DNA of 64,000 nt from Eustoma russellianum (taxonomy: Eukaryota > Streptophyta > Magnoliopsida > Gentianales > Gentianaceae): contig AP025040.1 in NCBI GenBank assembly GCA_036186865.1, forward strand, positions 13,244,279-13,308,278, written 5' to 3'. The notes under the pieces are model-generated. The model made no database searches, was not told the origin of the DNA, and saw only the letters and a program-made list of their open reading frames with translations. Position numbers and translations under genes: made by a program. Positions 60,310-64,000 of this stretch are shown here, piece after piece; position 1 is the first letter of the stretch; every line of letters begins with the position of its first letter.

Positions 60310-60405
60310 CTTTTTGACAATTTTTTCCAGACAAACAACTTCAATAGGTTTAGATTCCTCCAAACTCTTCCCTTATTCCCAATCCCAGAACCAAACACCA
60401 CCTAA

Positions 60406-61292
60406 AACTTTTACGATCTCAATATTACATTATTCAAGAAAATACCAACCCCTGCAAATACTGATCGACTAATTCTAAGGGATAGTGATTTATGGTGTGA
60501 TGAAGCACAGGATATGTCCACTGTGTTGATCATTGACCGTCTCAAATATTTAAATATTTCATTCATACTTATATTAATGGACAGAATCTCTCATATGTTT
60601 AACGTCTTCCAAAACTCCACTTTTTTGGTATATAGACAAACACATACATATATGCATAAATACGTTCTAACATATACATATATAAATACATGCATTTATA
60701 TAAATACATAAATCATACATACATTCAGATATACACATATATATAAACACACATACATATATACACGTGTGTATATATACATACACATACATATCCTGGC
60801 CAACATAATTCACCCTGGCATTCTATTCATTGAGAAAGGATGACGTTGTTTGCTTAAACCCAAAAAAAAAAAGAATCCAATAATTTGACTAGTTAAAAGA
60901 AGTGTATTTCACAAGCTACAAATAATAAAAAATAAAATACAGCTGATGTAATTAATTGTCTTTTGACAAGAGGAGCAGTAAAACCCCTTTATCAGCTTAT
61001 ATTCTCATGAGGATTCCGACAACAGGAAGCAAACAAAACTCTTTGTGTTTAGGTGTTCTTGTGGCCTGGTTTGTAGGGGACACCTTGTGTGGGTAACCTT
61101 ATAAGATCTCATCCAATCTAGGAGGCCGCTGGACAATATTATATTATTTTAAAAGGGAAAAGAATATGATAATGATAAAGCAACTGGCTACAGTATTGAT
61201 CATTGACCGGCTCAAATAATTTGTTTTCTTTTCGTACCTCATTAACTATCTTTTGTACATACATACATATGTACGTGCGTGCGGCCGTGCGG

Positions 61293-61374
<82 letters not shown>

Positions 61375-61557
61375 CTGTATATGTTTATATGCAATAGGAA
61401 GACTAACTAGCGGCGAACAAGAGAGAATTATTAACAAATGATTTAATTTTGAATACCTTCACGTAAACATCATTTTTGCTCGTTGAGTTTTTATCTGGGC
61501 CACTAAAATTCAGCCTGACATTCTTATTGTAAATTATTATGGTGTGAATTATGATGA
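60406..61557. other. Copia fragment tail, then microsatellite-rich spacer
   Basis: 60406-60470 continues the plus-strand Copia protease fragment. From 60620 to 60800 TA/CA-rich degenerate repeats dominate. TTGATCATTGACCG.CTCAAATA occurs twice (60525 and 61195), so the stretch between may be a local duplication. No supported gene. Confidence 0.45.
61296..61372. repeat. (AT)n microsatellite
   Basis: About 38 uninterrupted AT units. Ile/Tyr ORFs across it on both strands are artefacts. Confidence 0.95.
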
Positions 61558-61798
61558 TGTTAGTGGGGAAAGTGGATATCAAATATTTACACCCACTAAG
61601 GAAGTGGATGTCCAAATATTAAGGCCATTAACACCCACTAAAGATCATGGTGATAGTGGGTATTAATCTTAAGAATAGGTTACAATTTTCATGTCCTATA
61701 AATAGGACAACTTCTTGTAAGATTTGATATACCTTTGGAGAAGATATATTATATAATCTTGGTGTTGTTTCTTTATATTATTGTTCAAGTTTATAACA
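61558..61798 (+). repeat. 5' LTR of the terminal Copia
   Basis: 241 bp, TGTTAGTGGGG...TTTATAACA. It contains a TATA box TATAAATA at 61697-61704 within a palindrome (TCCTATAAATAGGA), a probable promoter for the element RNA. Confidence 0.8.
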
Positions 61799-61813
61799 CG
61801 TTATCAGCACGAC
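61799..61813 (+). other. Primer-binding site of the terminal Copia
   Basis: CGTTATCAGCACGAC directly after the LTR, a tRNA-Met-derived variant primer site common in some plant Copia elements. Confidence 0.75.
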
Positions 61814-62871
61814 GCTTTATCCGCTATAGGAGATCCATCGTGGTAAGAAAACTTGAGCTACTAAAAGATTTTCTTACTGTATACAGTTCATGCAGCTCAT
61901 GTATGCAGCTCATGCAATTTTTTTTACTGTGATGTTGTATGGTGTTTATGTTTATGGTTACTGTAGTGATTTATTCAGTTTTTTTTACTGTTGATGTGAG
62001 GCGTTACAGTATGTATACTTGCTGAGGGGTAAGGCCACTGTCCAGCAAAGTCTTTGTTTTGTTTTCTTTATGCAAAAAAATTCATTGATCTTGTGATAAA
62101 TACATGCATGTGTGTTATGTGCCAATGAGGTGCTGGGATAGTAGCCAAAAAGGAGGTTTTTTTTCTTATATATAAAAGGAATCTGAATAACATTAAACTA
62201 TAATGTGCAACTTGTGTGTAATGGCCATATCGCATGCTGTTTGCTTAATTTTTATTGTTGATGCCGATGTGGTATGTATGCCTAAATTAGACATGCATGT
62301 GCAGTCAGGTTATTTATTTTCTTATTATGGGTTGCCGCTGAATTGTGTGGTTAAGGGAATAAAAGAGTGAAAAACAAATTTGTGGCCAAGTGGCCGATGT
62401 GGGACATAAAAATGGATATAGGCTGCGTTGAAATGGGTCTAGGATGTTATTTGTGTTGCTGGCTGCCCATATTGTGTGGATACAAGAAAAAAAGAAAAGG
62501 TGTTGTGACTTGTTTGTTGTGACTATGCTTCAGTAACATATGAAGTTATTCACTTCTTTTACTTCATTTGTGGCTGCTGAGTGGTGACAGGACTGTGGCC
62601 AATTTCTATATTCAATTATACAAACGATATGTGATATTTGATGCATGTCAGTCGTATATAAGTATTTAATTGCATATGTTATTTTGTTTTCTTGAAGTTG
62701 TTGTTACTATTTTGTTTTCTCAATGTGTTGTTATATCCAACTATATTGCTCAAGATCTGAACACTTTTTGGTCCTTGCATATGCCTGAAGCATATAACAT
62801 TTACTCAAACCTGTAGTTTTGAGTGAATATATCATCTTCTGATATATTTTGTTTATGTATAAATCAGACCA

Positions 62872-63930
62872 ATGGCGAACATCACGAAACTGGAATTTGC
62901 TGCCCTTGATATTTCCGGCAGAAATTACATGGCATGGGTTCTTGATGCTGAAATCCACTTGATGGCTATGAACCTCGGGCATACAATTAAGGATGATGTT
63001 GTGGCTAGTGAGCAAGATAAGGCTAAAGCCATGATATTCATTCGCCATCATTTACACGACGGGCTGAAATCCGAATACCTTGGGGTGAAAGAGCCTCGGG
63101 AATTGTGGAAAAATCTGGAGGAGAGATATGACCATTATAAAAGTGTTATCCTACCAAAGGCTCGATATGACTGGTTGCACCTGAGGTTGCAAGATTACAA
63201 AACAGTCAATGAATATAATTCTGCTATGTTTTCTATTGTCTCTCAATTAAGGTTGTGTGGTGATAAAGTTACCGATGCTGACATGTTAGAGAAAACATTC
63301 ACCACTTTTCATGCATCGAATATGCTCCTGCAGCAGCAATACAGGGAACGACATTTTGAAAAATATTCCCAGCTAATTTCATGTCTCTTAGTTGCTGAGC
63401 AAAATAATGAACTGTTAATGAAAAACCACACATCTCACCCGACCGGGTCAAAACCATTCCCTGAAGCGAATGCAACTTTTAATGGTCGTGGTAGAGGTCG
63501 CGGTCATGTCCGTGGTCGTGGCCGTGGTCGTGGTCGCGGTAGAGGTCGTGGACGTGGTAGAAGCTTTGCTCCATACCACCAGAAGTGGGAAAATAATGAA
63601 AAGCCGCATGAAAAGGCAAAAGCTGCAAAAGATGGTGCAAATGCTAAGCATCACGATGAGACATGTTATCGATGTGGATCTCACGGGCATTGGTCTCGTA
63701 CTTGCCGTACGCCAAAACATTTGGTTGATCTTTATCAGGCATCCCAGAAGGATAAAGGCAAGGGGAAACAGAGTAATTTTGCAGACTTTGGGAACATAGC
63801 AGATAATGATGACACAATCCCCAATCATTTTGATGATTTAGATCTTGAAGATTATCTTATGGGCCCGAGTATGGATGGCAATGGAATCCAGTTTGTAGAT
63901 GATGTTACAAATAACAATGGTCAAGCATAA
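62872..63930 (+). CDS. Copia gag polyprotein, intact
   Basis: 352 codons, uninterrupted, on the plus strand. Residues 1-190 are the capsid-like domain (LDISGRNYMAWVLDAEIHL, then LWKNLEERYDHYKS and LLVAEQNNELLMKNH), matching the Copia gag fold. About residues 203-226 are Arg/Gly repeats (GRGRGR-type, RNA-binding), encoded by repetitive GGTCGTGGT units. A CX2CX4HX4C knuckle, CYRCGSHGHWSRTC, is at about residues 264-277, followed by an acidic tail. The ATG at 62872 gives the standard MANITKLEF-type N-terminus. The protein would form the cytoplasmic virus-like particle and bind element RNA. The stop at 63928-63930 comes before any protease, so pol must start downstream or by another frame. Confidence 0.88.
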   Translation: MANITKLEFAALDISGRNYMAWVLDAEIHLMAMNLGHTIKDDVVASEQDKAKAMIFIRHHLHDGLKSEYLGVKEPRELWKNLEERYDHYKSVILPKARYDWLHLRLQDYKTVNEYNSAMFSIVSQLRLCGDKVTDADMLEKTFTTFHASNMLLQQQYRERHFEKYSQLISCLLVAEQNNELLMKNHTSHPTGSKPFPEANATFNGRGRGRGHVRGRGRGRGRGRGRGRGRSFAPYHQKWENNEKPHEKAKAAKDGANAKHHDETCYRCGSHGHWSRTCRTPKHLVDLYQASQKDKGKGKQSNFADFGNIADNDDTIPNHFDDLDLEDYLMGPSMDGNGIQFVDDVTNNNGQA

Positions 63931-64000
63931 TTATGAAGGATATCTAGTTATTAGTCATGTTTTCTTAGATAAGTTTCATTTTGTTTATGACGTCTTAGTA

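Larger units (their letters stand above)
54960..60402. mobile_element. Harbinger-type MITE split by a Copia element
   Basis: Ends are inverted copies: GATGGTGTTTGGTTCG at 54960 and GGTGGTGTTTGGTTCTGG read from 60402 on the minus strand. The 3 bp target copies TAA (54957-54959 and 60403-60405) are typical of PIF/Harbinger elements. The MITE's own sequence is 54960-55325 and 60310-60402, about 460 bp. The rest is the Copia element at 55326-60309. There is no transposase. Confidence 0.75.
61558..64000 (+). mobile_element. Ty1/Copia element, 5' part only
   Basis: 5' LTR 61558-61798, primer-binding site, a 1.07 kb untranslated leader, an intact gag ORF (62872-63930), then the window ends. The short LTR and the TTATCAGCACGAC primer-site type are seen in one group of plant Copia elements with gag apart from pol. 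Intactness suggests a young copy. The 3' end and TSD partner (left flank GATGA) lie outside. Confidence 0.82.

Noticed and set aside
61203..61441. Overlapping Ile/Tyr ORFs on both strands
   Set aside because: They are the (AT)n repeat read in different frames.

Overview
The window is repeat-dominated nuclear DNA from a flowering plant, probably a eudicot. The evidence is plant-type LTR retrotransposons (a Tekay-like chromovirus, a SIRE/Maximus-like Copia and six other Copia elements or relics), primer-binding sites for plant initiator tRNA-Met, tRNA-derived SINEs, a Mutator-like element carrying a plant PHD/GNAT gene fragment, a Harbinger-type MITE, short GT-AG introns and AT-rich spacers. 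Nothing bacterial, organellar or viral in the strict sense was seen. No tRNA or rRNA gene was recognised.

Layout. 1-2002: unassigned AT-rich DNA with an LTR-like tail. 2003-10724: a minus-strand Ty3/Gypsy chromovirus (TSD TTCTT) carrying a hAT-like insertion in its last pol codons. 10730-12831: unassigned. 12832-16055: a 3.2 kb solo Gypsy LTR (TSD GGATT). 16086-30009: a 13.9 kb SIRE-like Copia (TSD TCCAC) whose pol is split by a Pack-MULE (20890-24559, TSD ATACACAAAA). The Pack-MULE carries exons of an IDM1-like PHD/acetyltransferase gene, and a captured intron holds a further solo LTR (21968-24026). 30015-32825: the least TE-covered stretch, with a SINE, a LINE-1-type 3' fragment and a small two-exon gene (32359-32705) for a predicted secreted six-cysteine, knottin-like peptide. 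32826-39048: an old Copia relic with SINEs and a solo LTR nested in it. 39054-40819: unassigned DNA with a TRIM-like element. 40825-60402: four minus-strand Copia elements, one complete with TSD ATAGC, one inside a Harbinger-type MITE that itself sits in an older plus-strand Copia fragment. 61558-64000: the 5' end of a plus-strand Copia element with an intact gag ORF, running off the window.

Coding potential. Almost every long ORF belongs to a retroelement and almost all are broken by stops, frameshifts or deletions. The exceptions are the intact Copia gag at 62872-63930 and the small cysteine-rich peptide gene at 32359-32705, the only clear candidate host gene. Target-site duplications allow the insertion order to be read for most nests: SIRE, then Pack-MULE, then solo LTR; Gypsy, then hAT; old Copia fragment, then MITE, then Copia.

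The points most worth a second look are the cystine-knot-like peptide gene and its partly duplicated upstream region, the Pack-MULE with a spliced chromatin-enzyme fragment, spliceosomal introns inside the Gypsy pol, and the reciprocal truncation of that Gypsy element's two LTRs.
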